Shown piece after piece: positions 23,330 to 32,888 of a stretch of DNA of 64,000 nt (position 1 is its first letter; every line of letters begins with the position of its first letter). The stretch spans positions 62,189 through 126,188 of the forward strand of contig OW568898.1 in assembly GCA_938743325.2 (NCBI GenBank). The letters are read 5' to 3'. Both the position numbers and the translations under genes were made by a program. This DNA comes from Pycnococcus provasolii (lineage: Eukaryota; Chlorophyta; Pseudoscourfieldiophyceae; Pseudoscourfieldiales; Pycnococcaceae). The notes beneath the pieces are model-generated. The model saw only the letters and a program-made list of their open reading frames with translations. It made no database searches and was not told where the DNA came from.

Positions 23330-24625
23330 GTTGACGGAGAACGAGGCCACGGAGCTGTAGCGCAACATGAAGATGAACCAAACAGTGACAGGCGAACAGG
23401 CGAGAAATCCAAAAACCAAAATGAAGAATGAAGAGTGAAGAATGAAGCGGCCCGAAGTTGTGAAAAGATGAGAGGAGAGCAGATGAGGCGGAAATGGAAT
23501 GAAAATGAGAAGAGAAAAGGGGCAAGGCAGGCAAAGCAGGACACAATACACTTTTATGATCGCGACGAAGCTTCGGCGTACAACGTCCAGCCAGCATTCC
23601 AGTCCACCTCGCACCACCTGCTCCTATATTACATGAGGCTCACAGAGTGCATACAGAGGAAGGAGTCCGGCCCAGTCTGACCACCTGCTTACACGCTCAC
23701 AGAGGTCCGGCCGAGGAGCTTGCACAGCCAGCCAATACGCCAGAATACAGAAGGAAGGAGCCTCATGGCCGCGCATGAACTTGACCACCCATGTTAACCG
23801 CGTGCAAGGACGGGTTAAGGAGCCTCATGGCCGCGCATGAACTTGACCACCCATGTTAACCGCGTGCAAAAACGGGAATGAGCCTCATGGCCGCGCATGA
23901 ACTTGACCACCCATGGTAACCGCGTGCAAGGACGGGTAATGAGCCTCATGGCCGCGCATGAACTTGACCACCCATGGTAACCGCGTGCAAGGACGGGTAA
24001 TGAGCCTCATGGCCGCGCATGAACTTGACCACCCATGGTAACCGCGTGCAAGGACGGGTAATGAGCCTCATGGCCGCGCATGAACTTGACCACCCATGGT
24101 AACCGCGTGCAAGGACGGGTAATGAGCCTCATGGCCGCGCATGAACTTGACCACCCATGGTAACCGCGTGCAAGGACGGGTAATGAGCCTCATGGCCGCG
24201 CATGAACTTGACCACCCATGGTAACCGCGTGCAAGGACGGGTAATGAGCCTCATGGCCGCGCATGAACTTGACCACCCATGGTAACCGCGTGCAAGGACG
24301 GGTAATGAGCCTCATGGCCGCGCATGAACTTGACCACCCATGGTAACCGCGTGCAAGGACGGGTAATGAGCCTCATGGCCGCGCATGAACTTGACCACCC
24401 ATGGTAACCGCGTGCAAGGACGGGTAATGAGCCTCATGGCCGCGCATGAACTTGACCACCCATGTTAACCGCGTGCAAGGACGGGTAATGAGCCTCATGG
24501 CCGCGCATGTATAACGCATGAGCCAGTAACCTTTACTGGGTGGAGCAGTTCATTTTTTAATTATTAATTGTTGGGTTTGAAGTTTCCATTTCTTCATCTT
24601 GCCAAGAGCCATCCATCGGCGCATC
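23330..24625. other. Gene-free region containing a 61-bp satellite
   Basis: The left part (23330-23757) is the probable 5' leader of the minus-strand gene plus unremarkable sequence with two imperfect CTCACAGAG copies. The right part is dominated by the satellite array. No open frame with protein character is visible. Confidence 0.6.
23758..24509. repeat. 61-bp minisatellite, about 12.3 copies
   Basis: Each unit starts GAGCCTCATGGCCGCGCATG and ends GCAAGGACGGGTAAT. Copies start at 23758, 23820 and 23880, then every 61 bp to 24490. The central copies are almost identical and carry CCATGGTAACC. The outermost ones carry CCATGTTAACC and small length changes, the usual pattern of homogenised arrays with diverged edges. 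There is no spacer structure, so it is not CRISPR. Confidence 0.97.
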
Positions 24626-25530
24626 ATGTCCGTCCCACCCCCTCCACCACCTCCCCCACCTAACAGCGTCCGTCCATCCAGCCGTTATGGTTATCAGCAG
24701 CGTGATGGGAACAACTGTGTGAACGTTAATATGGGTGTGGTCACCGGTGTGGTTGGTGGTGTGGTTGGTGGTGTGGTTGGTGGTGTCTCGGGTAGTATCA
24801 CGCCTTCGGGTATGATAACGCGAACGACCTCGGAAGAGCAACACGCGCGTGAGTTACGTCAATTGGCATACAAGCAGAAGAAGTATGCGGATGTCAACGA
24901 ACGGATATCCACGTGGGTCAACGCCTGTGACAACTCCTCAGCAGGGATCTCGTCAGGGTTGGACGCGGCAACCGTACAGAACGCACTATCTGCCCGGCGG
25001 GAACAACAGCTACAGCTGAAACGCGCTCTGGACGAACAAATACAACAAAAACAAAACCTAGTAAGACAAAGCGCCGCGAAAGATACACAATATTCAAACG
25101 ACGCCTTGAACGCGCAACTCGCGACGGCACTCGGAGGCGCGCACACCAGTGCTGGAACAACACACTTAAGTGACGGAGACGACCGGCGAAGAAAACTGTA
25201 CGAACTGAGACAGGATAACCTCAAACTCGCCGAGCAGAGAAGACAGCAGAAACTCAACCAGGTGCAGCAGGAAGCCGCGCAGGAACGCGACGCAAACTGG
25301 TGGTGGCGATCAAGCCAGCACGGACGTAAGTCGGCAGTATGCCTCGCACATTGTCTCCACCACGCACATGCAAAACACTCACATTCACACGTCACACAAC
25401 AACAACAACAACAACAACAACGCAGACTACAGGTGATTTTCGTGACACAGTAGCAGTACCAATATTGAGATGGACGTTTTATACTCTTTTTTCAGTAACA
25501 AAAACAACAACAACAACAACAAAGATTTGA
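24626..25530 (+). CDS. Coiled-coil protein of unknown function, probably two exons
   Basis: The start is the ATG at 24626 (MSVPPPPPPPPP). A valine/glycine repeat (VVGGVVGGVVGGV, about 24750-24790) is followed by a long charged helix region rich in Gln, Arg, Lys and Glu, probably coiled coil: HARELRQLAYKQKKYADVN, and later REQQLQLKRALDEQIQQKQN and LAEQRRQQKLNQVQQEAAQE. At 25326 a GTAAGT follows the last convincing residues (WWWRSSQHG). Splicing to the AG at 25431-25432 keeps frame and ends at a TGA at 25530, giving about 265 residues. Unspliced, the frame reads into a CAA repeat and stops at 25453. The helix pattern resembles ciliary or cytoskeletal coiled-coil proteins, but I cannot assign a family. 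Confidence 0.6.
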
Positions 25531-25567
25531 CGATTTTCAACGATTTTCAACACACTCTTCGTTCGAC

Positions 25568-27121
25568 TCACGGGCTGGCGTGCACTGTCGTGAGCTCGCT
25601 CATCTCCGAATCCATCGCGAAGTACACGCCGCGCGACGCGGAGTCGCCAGCGCGGCTAAACATGAAGCGAATCGGCATGCCGCGGTGGCGCATGTACAAC
25701 ACGCCGCCAGCCGCACCCACGCTCATCGCAAGGACGACGGCGACGATAATCAATACCACCATCGTTGCTCCGCCGCCGCCTGACTTGCTTGAGCTCGATG
25801 AACTTGCACTAATCTCCACCTCCGTCTCCTTCTCGCCGTCGGCGCGCGGCGGCTCCGCAGGCTCCGTCGGCGCGGGTGCCTGCGTTGACGGCGCGACCGT
25901 CGTCGCCACGACAGGTGCAGTCGTCTCGTGCGATGGCGGCGTAGGAGACGAGCCATCCTCTCCACCTTTGTGCTTTTCAAACATGTCCTTCGCCGCCTTG
26001 GCGCCTTCGATGACGCCCGACGACCCGCCCGTCCAAGATAGTGACGCGGCGAGGCTTCGCGCGAGCAACTCCTGCGAAAAGTCCACCGCGTCCTCCGTCT
26101 GCATGTCGCACCAGCCGCACGACGCCGTCGGCTGAGCAGCCACCTCGCAGTGCCCGACGAAGCCCTCGACCGTGCTCTCCGCGTAAAGCTCGCACAGGGG
26201 CAGGTCCCACACCTTTGCGAACACCACCTTCTCGATCGCCTCGGCAGTCTCAGGTACGTACGCCGTGCCATTTTTCTGCGCCGCCTCCGCCGCCTCCGCC
26301 TCCGCGCGCTTCACCTGCGCCTCGATGAGGCTGCCGAACGTGCGCTTGCGGCCGCAGCCGCACGTGTCGACGACCGCCTCGCACATGGCGCGACACGGCA
26401 TCGACAGGCTCGACGCCTTGATCAGGTCAGGCAGCGCGTCAGCGAGCACCTGCATGATCATTTCGGTCTTCTCCTCCTCCTCCTTGTCCTTCGCCGCGTC
26501 CATCGTGTCCAGCACCTTGCTTAGCGTTGGTATGACGACGCGGCCCACCTCGGCGTCGAAGCTTCCGCACTTGGGAGCGCTCTGCGCGCACCACAGCGCG
26601 TCGACGTGCGCGTCGCACGCTTCGCACTCGGGTATGTTAAGCTCCTGCGCCATTTTCGTGATATTTTCGGAAGGCGGCGCGTCGTTGGTTTCCTGCAGTG
26701 CGAACTGGTAGTACGCGCAGTCAACGCTTAAGTCTTCGCGCGTGCACTTGCTTGCGAACGTCGAGGTTTCCGGGAGCGCCTTGCACGCGTCCCTTCCTCC
26801 GAACAGGTTGCAGTCCATGTGCTGACTGGCTTGAATTTGCGTTCCGAGCAAGGTCAAGATGAGCTTCTGCTGCGCCGGCGGCATGTGCGAGAACATGCTA
26901 AGAAGCGTAAGTGCAGATGCTTGGGAACCCGCACCACCACCAGGGATGGGGAACGGGAAACCACCACCACCACCACCACCACCACCACCACCACCACCCC
27001 CTAACCAGTCAGGCAAGTCAGGCAGTTGCGCTTGTGAGCTCACCACAAAAGAGAGAAAGACACAGAGAGCAGGCAAAGCACGCAAATCACAGCTTCGACG
27101 TTGACGCGTGGGACCCGCCAT
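25568..27121 (-). CDS. Type I membrane protein with Frizzled-like cysteine-rich domain
   Basis: About 517 residues from the ATG at 27121 (MAGPTRQRR). A signal peptide ends near SSQAQ. A polyglycine run (about 26955-27000) precedes a cysteine-rich ectodomain whose spacing resembles a Frizzled CRD: C-x2-C within IPECEACDAH, then LWCAQSAPKCG, then SMPCRAMCEAVVDTCGCG. More cysteines follow in LCELY, GHCEV and CGWCDM. After a Pro/Thr/Ala stalk comes one membrane helix (MVVLIIVAVVLAMSVGAAGG) and a short cytoplasmic tail with MDSEMSELTTV. Frizzled-like CRDs occur in many protist receptors, binding lipids or ligands, and do not imply Wnt signalling. The gene is convergent with the coiled-coil gene, 37 bp apart. 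Confidence 0.8.
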   Translation of the reverse strand: MAGPTRQRRSCDLRALPALCVFLSFVVSSQAQLPDLPDWLGGGGGGGGGGGGGGFPFPIPGGGAGSQASALTLLSMFSHMPPAQQKLILTLLGTQIQASQHMDCNLFGGRDACKALPETSTFASKCTREDLSVDCAYYQFALQETNDAPPSENITKMAQELNIPECEACDAHVDALWCAQSAPKCGSFDAEVGRVVIPTLSKVLDTMDAAKDKEEEEKTEMIMQVLADALPDLIKASSLSMPCRAMCEAVVDTCGCGRKRTFGSLIEAQVKRAEAEAAEAAQKNGTAYVPETAEAIEKVVFAKVWDLPLCELYAESTVEGFVGHCEVAAQPTASCGWCDMQTEDAVDFSQELLARSLAASLSWTGGSSGVIEGAKAAKDMFEKHKGGEDGSSPTPPSHETTAPVVATTVAPSTQAPAPTEPAEPPRADGEKETEVEISASSSSSSKSGGGGATMVVLIIVAVVLAMSVGAAGGVLYMRHRGMPIRFMFSRAGDSASRGVYFAMDSEMSELTTVHASP

Positions 27122-27717
27122 AGCTAGCTGCTTGGGCAAAGGCCGAGGAGGACGAGGAGGCAGGTGCGCATTGAATTCCTTGCTTCCGCCTTACTTCCTG
27201 GTACTAATCAAGAAGATGGGGATCCGTCGAAGCACGTGTGATTCTGTCCCTCCTCCTCCTCCCAGCTCCCTCTGTCAGTCCCAAAGCCTTGCAAGGGCGC
27301 CGGAGAATGGCGTACCCCGGCGGCAGCTTCGCGGCGCCCTCGGAACAGAAGGTCTCCAGGCGCATTGATGTGCCCTTGACGTTCCGCGCGGGGGAGGCGT
27401 GTGTAGATGCAGATGCGGCGAGGGCCTATCCCAATTGATTGTTTTTTTTCAAAACACATGTACCCGGTAGGTAGTGTTCGTGAATGGAAAAACATGGAAA
27501 ACTGGATTAAAGTTTCGTGTGCATAAATTTATGTTTTTTTTTTCTTCTTTCTTTCTCTCTTTTCTTTTCCACCCTCGCTCACCCACGACCACCACCGCCG
27601 ACGCCGCCGACGCCGCCGCCGACGCCGCAACCAAACCTCATTGAAAGAGCCGGGAAAATTTTGACAACATCTCCTCAGAACGTCAACGCAACGCCATCAT
27701 GCTCGCAGAGCATTGTA
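27122..27717. other. Intergenic region, no gene seen
   Basis: Contains a GCCGACGCC-type repeat (27595-27628), pyrimidine runs (27535-27570) and the leader of the Frizzled-CRD gene. No convincing coding sequence was found on either strand. Confidence 0.5.
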
Positions 27718-29133
27718 TTACGCGACCCTACCACGTCCTGACGGAATGGGCCGCGCGTGGTCGTTGCGATCCGTCACCTTGTACGCAACCTTCGTCTTCG
27801 TGCGCTGCATCTTGCGCTCCGCGATGCGCATCGCGAGCTCGCGGTCCTTGCCGTTCATTGGTGCACCCTCCGTGTACTTGCTGTCCATGCCAGAGAAGAG
27901 AACCTCAAGCGGCGTCGACTGCGTCTCATCCATGGGAGCGCCGAGCTTACTAGGCAGACGCTTCAGGCTCGGCGCGCGCTTCTTGCCAGGAACGTTGTTG
28001 CGCTGCGCAAGCGCCTTGTTCACAGCCTCGCGCGCCTCGTCGTCGTTAATGACGAGCGACCGCAGAACCGCAGTTCCCTGGCGCTTGAGCTCGATGCCTG
28101 CGACCGACTCTTGCCGAGCAAGCGACGGCTGCATCGTCTTCACCTTCCTCAGCTTCTCGAGCGTCTTGTCGTAATCGGCAACGGCGCGGCCCATGTCCGC
28201 GGCATCCTGCCTCGTGCGCTCGATGTCGCGCTCAAGGCGCGTGATGAACTGGTTGAACATGAAGACGGGGATGTTTTTGCGCGCGTGCTCGAGCTCCTCG
28301 AGGTCCGCATCCTCGTTGCCAAAGCCGTCGCTGTTCACGAACGTCGCCGTGTTGTTGTTGACGATGCGGCCGTGGATCATGAACACGAGCTTCATCGGCC
28401 ACATGCCCCAGAAGCTCTTTCCCCTGTGCACGATCTCGCACGTGCCGTCGGGGTTCAGCGTGTACCCGAACGTCAGCCACATGTCCCAGAGCGTGAAGCC
28501 GAAGATGTGCGTCTTGAATCGCTCAACCTTGGTGAAGGAGACGACGGTGTCCTCGCCGTCCACCTCGTCCTCCTCTTCCTCGAAGTCCATGCTGACGAGC
28601 ATCTCGCCGATCGGGATGCCCTGCGTGTGCACGACGCCTTCGTCGTCGAAGTAGCTTCCTCGCATCATGATTTGCTCGGCAATGGGCAGGATGCAGAAGA
28701 TCTGCATGAAGTCCTCGTTGTGGTAGAACTCCGCGAGGTCGTTGGCGATGCCCTTCTTCTTCGTCGTGAACTTGTACTCGAAGAAGTCGTCGCCACCCGG
28801 CCACGCGAACTGGATAGCGGTGTACGCAATTGCGCCACCTCCGAGCAGTCCGAGAAGTATGCTGGAGGTGCTGGATCCCCCTCCACCCTCGGAGGCGGCT
28901 GCGGCGGACGACGCGAACGAGCGCGCGGCTCTGGACGCGGCGGCCTGCGCAACGGCCGGCCTCTTTGATGCAGCAGCAGCCGCCGCCACGGCGGCCGCCG
29001 CAAATGGCGCGGACGAAGTCGTCGAAGAGGAAGTCAGGCTTCGCTGGAAAGAAAGCGCAACTGAGCTTTTATGAAGTGACGCACCTGCAAGACCGCTAGT
29101 ACTACTAGAGGCCGCAAAGAAGGCACGCTTCAT
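27718..29133 (-). CDS. Unrecognised, probably mitochondrial, single-pass membrane protein
   Basis: About 471 residues from the ATG at 29133 (MKRAFFAASSS). The first 80 residues are Ala/Ser/Arg-rich with few acidic residues, as in a mitochondrial (or plastid) presequence. A glycine-rich linker and one likely membrane helix (SILLGLLGGGAIAYTAIQF) follow. The rest is soluble and well patterned: EYKFTTKKKGIANDLAEFYH, then FGFTLWDMWLTFGYTLNPDG, then FWGMWPMKLVFMIHGRIVNN, then an acidic helix and a basic coiled coil (FNQFITRLERDIERTRQDA). The tail is basic. I do not recognise the family. It resembles an inner-membrane protein with a matrix or intermembrane domain, which is inference. Confidence 0.75.
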   Translation of the reverse strand: MKRAFFAASSSTSGLAGASLHKSSVALSFQRSLTSSSTTSSAPFAAAAVAAAAAASKRPAVAQAAASRAARSFASSAAAASEGGGGSSTSSILLGLLGGGAIAYTAIQFAWPGGDDFFEYKFTTKKKGIANDLAEFYHNEDFMQIFCILPIAEQIMMRGSYFDDEGVVHTQGIPIGEMLVSMDFEEEEDEVDGEDTVVSFTKVERFKTHIFGFTLWDMWLTFGYTLNPDGTCEIVHRGKSFWGMWPMKLVFMIHGRIVNNNTATFVNSDGFGNEDADLEELEHARKNIPVFMFNQFITRLERDIERTRQDAADMGRAVADYDKTLEKLRKVKTMQPSLARQESVAGIELKRQGTAVLRSLVINDDEAREAVNKALAQRNNVPGKKRAPSLKRLPSKLGAPMDETQSTPLEVLFSGMDSKYTEGAPMNGKDRELAMRIAERKMQRTKTKVAYKVTDRNDHARPIPSGRGRVA

Positions 29134-30199
29134 GATGTGCGCGAACATCACACAGTACAACTGCTATATGTATGACACCCTAAGTAAGATACTAAGGTTA
29201 CAGCACAGTACTGTTAAGGGTATGATAAGAACTCCACAAGCAACAGCGAGTATTGCCACTACGATACCGAGGCCAGTGATGGCAAGTAATGTAAGGGACA
29301 CAAGCAAGGAAAGCACACACTACAACACAATACAAGGCGTTCTTTCTCTGAGAAGACAAGCGTCCGGACGGACTTGACACAGGTGACAGGACGACTTGCA
29401 AGTCGCCGGCCGGGTACGAGTCACTACGAGACGCAGGACGCGCAGAGGGGACGCAAGGGGGTTGTTGTGCATCCGGGGGCCCCGTACGATCGATCCCCTC
29501 TACTACCCGGGTAGAATGAAGAGTCGTCGGCAAAAAGCCACGTTGCCAGGCAGATGTGCATTCTAGCTGTGCAGGGCGCCCTTAGGTGAAAGAAACACAT
29601 CATGTGATCGGACGATCGGGACTTCGAGCCCCTCCTCGCCTCCTCGGGACAGGAAAGTTCACACCAGGCACGAAGGATTCTATGGGCATTTATTTGGGCA
29701 ACGAAACCCCTCGGACGGTCGCTTGAAAATATCACACATCCTTCTTCCAGAACGAGTTCTAGAAGTTGTCGTGCGACCCCTCTACATAGTACTACTGTAA
29801 GGGGAGCCGCCGACACACGCTTGCAAAGTTGCAATGGCAAATGTCTACGATAGACTATCATAGGTAGACGAAGGAGGGAGATCCCCCCCCTGCAGGCTGC
29901 CGAAGGGGGCTGCCAGGAAGCCAGCCAGGCACTGTGAGTGCCACTGTGGGTCCTGATGGAGAGGCAGATAGATGTATTAGATGGAAGGGAAAGAAAGGCA
30001 CGACAAACCCTCGTGCACGATACAGTACAGTACAGTACGTTTGGTTTGCTGCATGCAGTCTGTAGCCCGAGCTTCCTTTCCCAACGTCGTTTAGTAGAGT
30101 GGTGCACGTGATGACACACATACGAACTCTCACGACCGTGACTGGACGACGATATGCTACTCGTTTTAAAAAATGTTTTTTAATCTCAAAGTCAAGTTT
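29134..30199. other. Intergenic region of about 1.1 kb, no gene seen
   Basis: Open frames on the minus strand here (for example 29424-30119) lack protein-like composition. Notable sequence includes a CAGGCTGCC motif at 29891 with GGCTGCCAGGAAGCCAGCC beside it, and a TACAG repeat (30020-30035). This is probably promoter and leader for the minus-strand mitochondrial gene. Confidence 0.5.
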
Positions 30200-31231
30200 T
30201 TACAAAGTCAAGCGCTCAAGCAAGCGCCAGCGCGAGTTCTCCTTGGAACGCACGGCGTCGCCGACGGCTATTTCAAACACCCAGAAGTCCTCGACGAACG
30301 TCTCCACAGCCGCGGCGGACGCGGCGGCGGCGGAGTCAACGCCGGAGTCAACGCCCTTCGCATGGCGTGCGGTGGCCTTCGGCGCGGGGAGAACGCGGTG
30401 CTTGCTTGCGACGCGCACAGTCAGCTGCGCGTATGTCGTGTCGATGCGACCTGGTATGATGGGCATCGCCCTCGCGCGAACTATGCTGCACGCGCCCCAC
30501 GGCGCGTCGCTCGACTCGTAGTCCGCGTTCCAGACGAGCGGAGGCACGCCTCGCGCGCGCCTCGCTTGAATTTCCTTGATAATTTTCTCGTACTGTTTGT
30601 CTGTGATGAGTCGTCGAACGGGCGCGAGGTTTCCGCGTGCGATGGCTCTGTAGATTTCGCTGTACGACTCGAGCACAGTTAGCTTGAACTGCCTGTCCGC
30701 GAATCCGCCTGGTAGGCGTCGCCAGAGCGTGAATAGCGCCGTATTGTTGAACCACGCACTTCGCATACGCGTCGCTCGTTCCGACCATCCCGCGGGCGTG
30801 AACCACGACATGATCGGTTGAGGCGGCTTTGGCATTTCGTAAGGCTCGACGACCATGCCGATGCTATTAATGCGCTCCAGCCACCGCGCCTGAGGGTCCG
30901 TCGCCATATGACGCACGTGAGTACCACCACCACCGACGAGAAAGGAAGAAGAAGAACGACCACTGCAAGATCCCGAGACACTGCGAAGTAAGTAGGCAGA
31001 GGAAAAAGGCATAAGAGAGGTAGCATGACGCCCCAAAGAAGGGGAAGACGCAAAAGACGCAGAAGGGGAAGCATGAAAGCCAACTGACATCGATGACGAT
31101 GAGAGGGAACCTTTGAGAGGGAATGAACATGAAGACGACACACATGAGAATGACACACACCTAAAGGACGTCTTCATCAAAAAAAAAGAAGTACTTTTCT
31201 TCTTTAGAATACTTCGAGTAAGCATCATCAT
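30200..31231 (-). CDS. Mitochondrial mL45 / Tim44-like domain protein
   Basis: About 343 residues from the first of three tandem ATGs (31231; MMMLTRSILKKK), chosen because it begins a basic, Ser-rich presequence. The C-terminal half resembles the Tim44/mL45 fold: FADRQFKLTVLESYSEIYRA, then NLAPVRRLITDKQYEKII, a beta region around ACSIVRARAMPIIPGRIDTT, YAQLTVRVASKH, and a final strand pair EDFWVFEIAVGDAV and SRWRLLERLTL. mL45 is a large-subunit mitoribosome protein and its relative Mba1 anchors ribosomes at the inner membrane. The assignment is from pattern memory and moderate. The stop codon lies inside TTGTAA. Confidence 0.6.
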   Translation of the reverse strand: MMMLTRSILKKKSTSFFLMKTSFRCVSFSCVSSSCSFPLKGSLSSSSMSVGFHASPSASFASSPSLGRHATSLMPFSSAYLLRSVSGSCSGRSSSSFLVGGGGTHVRHMATDPQARWLERINSIGMVVEPYEMPKPPQPIMSWFTPAGWSERATRMRSAWFNNTALFTLWRRLPGGFADRQFKLTVLESYSEIYRAIARGNLAPVRRLITDKQYEKIIKEIQARRARGVPPLVWNADYESSDAPWGACSIVRARAMPIIPGRIDTTYAQLTVRVASKHRVLPAPKATARHAKGVDSGVDSAAAASAAAVETFVEDFWVFEIAVGDAVRSKENSRWRLLERLTL

Positions 31232-31771
31232 GATTGACGCCACACACCGCCCGGTACCGCCGACGCCGCCGCCGACACAGGGAAATAAATGAACCTGTTT
31301 TGGGGAGGGAACCCCTTCGAAGGACAAAAAAACCACCTGAGCTAACCCTAGCCGTAACCCTAACCCTAACCCTAACCCTAGATGTAACCCTAACCCTAAC
31401 CTAATACCCTAACCCCAATCCCCTAATCTTCAGTTCTACTTGTTTAATTGGGGTTTTTGATTGGGGGGAGTCGCTCGCGCCGCTGGTTCTGGGCGGCCGC
31501 CAGGAGGGTCACGGCCCCTCTCGAGACCCTCGGGTGGCCTCTCCCTTAGGGCTGCGCGCGCGTAACCACTCTTGCTGTTGGTTGCTTGCTTCGCAAACAA
31601 CCTACCTAACAGCCGCACTACACACGAGTAGTGGGAGGTCGAACACACGTCGGACGCGTCTTCGAGGGACGTAGTTTGTACACCGAAACGGTCTAAGTAT
31701 CTACGCTTAGATCTAGACATCAGCAATCTTCGATTGGAAGTTTACTGTTTAGATCCTTAATCGATTGATTA
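31232..31771. other. Intergenic region with interstitial telomeric repeats
   Basis: Holds the telomere-like array at 31341-31428, then a GC-rich stretch with no gene (31436-31740) leading into the retroelement-like frame. The latter could include its terminal repeat or promoter; I could not define boundaries. Confidence 0.5.
31341..31428. repeat. Interstitial telomeric repeat, CCCTAA (TTAGGG) type
   Basis: About ten CCCTAA units in two blocks are separated by degenerate units (CCCTAGATGTAA, CCTAATACCCTAACCCC). Genes on both sides show that this is not a chromosome end. Confidence 0.9.
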
Positions 31772-32584
31772 ATGGCTGACGCGCCGAACGAACTCGAGGT
31801 TCTGGAAGCTCGTCGCGAAATATTGCAGCTGGAGATTGCGCTCGCGCAGGAGCGCCGCGCAGCTGCAGAAGCTGAGCAGAAAGGCAAGAAGGCTGCCGAC
31901 GAAGGAGGCGAGCCCACGTTAGATTACGTGGTGCCTGCCATCTATCCGGACGCTCGCCACGCGGAGTCGCTACCTACGGCTGGGATTCTGCGTCGTGGCA
32001 AGCCAACCCTGCTTTCCTTGCCGTCGAACCCTGTTCTTCAGCACCTAGAGGCTGAATCAGTTAAACAGGGACACGCGTCGTCCCACAACGCGTGGATTAT
32101 CCGATCGATCGTGAGTGTCAGCGCATACCTGGAACTCGGGGTGCTGAGTCTGCAACAGGAGACCGACGACCGAGTGGAGGATTTAGCGACTTACGTCGAA
32201 GGAGAGCTGGACGTCGAGCGCGGAGACGACGGGAAACCGTTAGATCCAGACGGAGACGCCCTGGTTCACTTCAACGAGCTGAACAAGAAGATCGCGGAGA
32301 TTGACTCCGTTCTAGAGCGCACGCGCAACACGCTCACAGGCGTCCTGGAGCTCGCCGCTGAGCTTGAGGACTTCTTCGTCGCAAACAAGGGGCCGCGCAC
32401 CGTCATTACGAAGGAGACGGCCGACGCCACGGTGGCACAGCTGCTGGAGGAGACGACCGCCTACCCGCCGCGCTCGAAGCGAACCACCCGCATCCAGAAA
32501 GAGATCCGCTCTAACAGAGCGACTCAGATTGCCAAGCAAGCGGCAGTTAAGTCGGTGGCATCCGACAAAAAGGTCAAACCTTAG
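31772..32584 (+). CDS. Gag-like ORF of a retroelement remnant (tentative)
   Basis: 270 residues from the ATG at 31772 (MADAPNELEVLE). It begins with a coiled coil (VLEARREILQLEIALAQERR), continues with a helical region (NAWIIRSIVSVSAYLELG) and ends basic (RTTRIQKEIRSNRATQIAKQ). No zinc knuckle is visible. It is read as gag-like because a short frame just downstream (32652-32888) has the look of the entry into a reverse transcriptase, and because telomeric repeats and a transposase fragment flank it. Alternatively it is a host coiled-coil protein. No family match could be verified. Confidence 0.45.
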   Translation: MADAPNELEVLEARREILQLEIALAQERRAAAEAEQKGKKAADEGGEPTLDYVVPAIYPDARHAESLPTAGILRRGKPTLLSLPSNPVLQHLEAESVKQGHASSHNAWIIRSIVSVSAYLELGVLSLQQETDDRVEDLATYVEGELDVERGDDGKPLDPDGDALVHFNELNKKIAEIDSVLERTRNTLTGVLELAAELEDFFVANKGPRTVITKETADATVAQLLEETTAYPPRSKRTTRIQKEIRSNRATQIAKQAAVKSVASDKKVKP

Positions 32585-32651
32585 CGGCGCATGCTGCGCA
32601 GCTGGGGGAGGGTTGGAGGGCGGTTGGCGAGGACGGAAGGAATAACAACAG

Positions 32652-32888
32652 ATGTGCCTGGGGAAGCGCATACTGAGGACGAGCGATCGCGTGGGCAGTC
32701 GCTTGGCCGCTCAGGTCAGGGAACAGCTGGAGGAGTGGCGCCGGATCGGCGCGGGCCCGCAGCTGTTGCACTGGATTGCCAAGGGAGTGGCAATCACATT
32801 CACGAACGGTCCTCCCCCGTCGTACGACTTGGGCGCGAGCCTAACGTCGATGACGGAGGAAGCGAGCTCTTCTTTCGGTCCGGCTTAG
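32652..32888 (+). pseudogene. Truncated reverse-transcriptase start (DIRS/LTR-like), tentative
   Basis: The frame differs from the gag-like ORF. The segment EQLEEWRRIGAGPQLLHWI followed by KGVAITFTNGPPPSYDLG resembles the conserved W-x2-IGA...L-x-WI...G-x-I-x-F...PP stretch just before the fingers of DIRS-type and related reverse transcriptases. Homology ends at about 32840, where the antisense Mutator-like sequence begins, so the polymerase core (YxDD) is absent. Confidence 0.4.

Noticed and set aside
23758-24509. CRISPR-like array
   Set aside because: Units are contiguous with no unique spacers, and the genome is eukaryotic. It is a minisatellite.
27757-28968. Plus-strand 403-residue open frame
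   Set aside because: Antisense of the mitochondrial-type gene, with His/Arg/Val-rich composition and no motif.
31341-31428. Chromosome end (telomere)
   Set aside because: Genes continue on both sides and the repeat block is short and partly degenerate.
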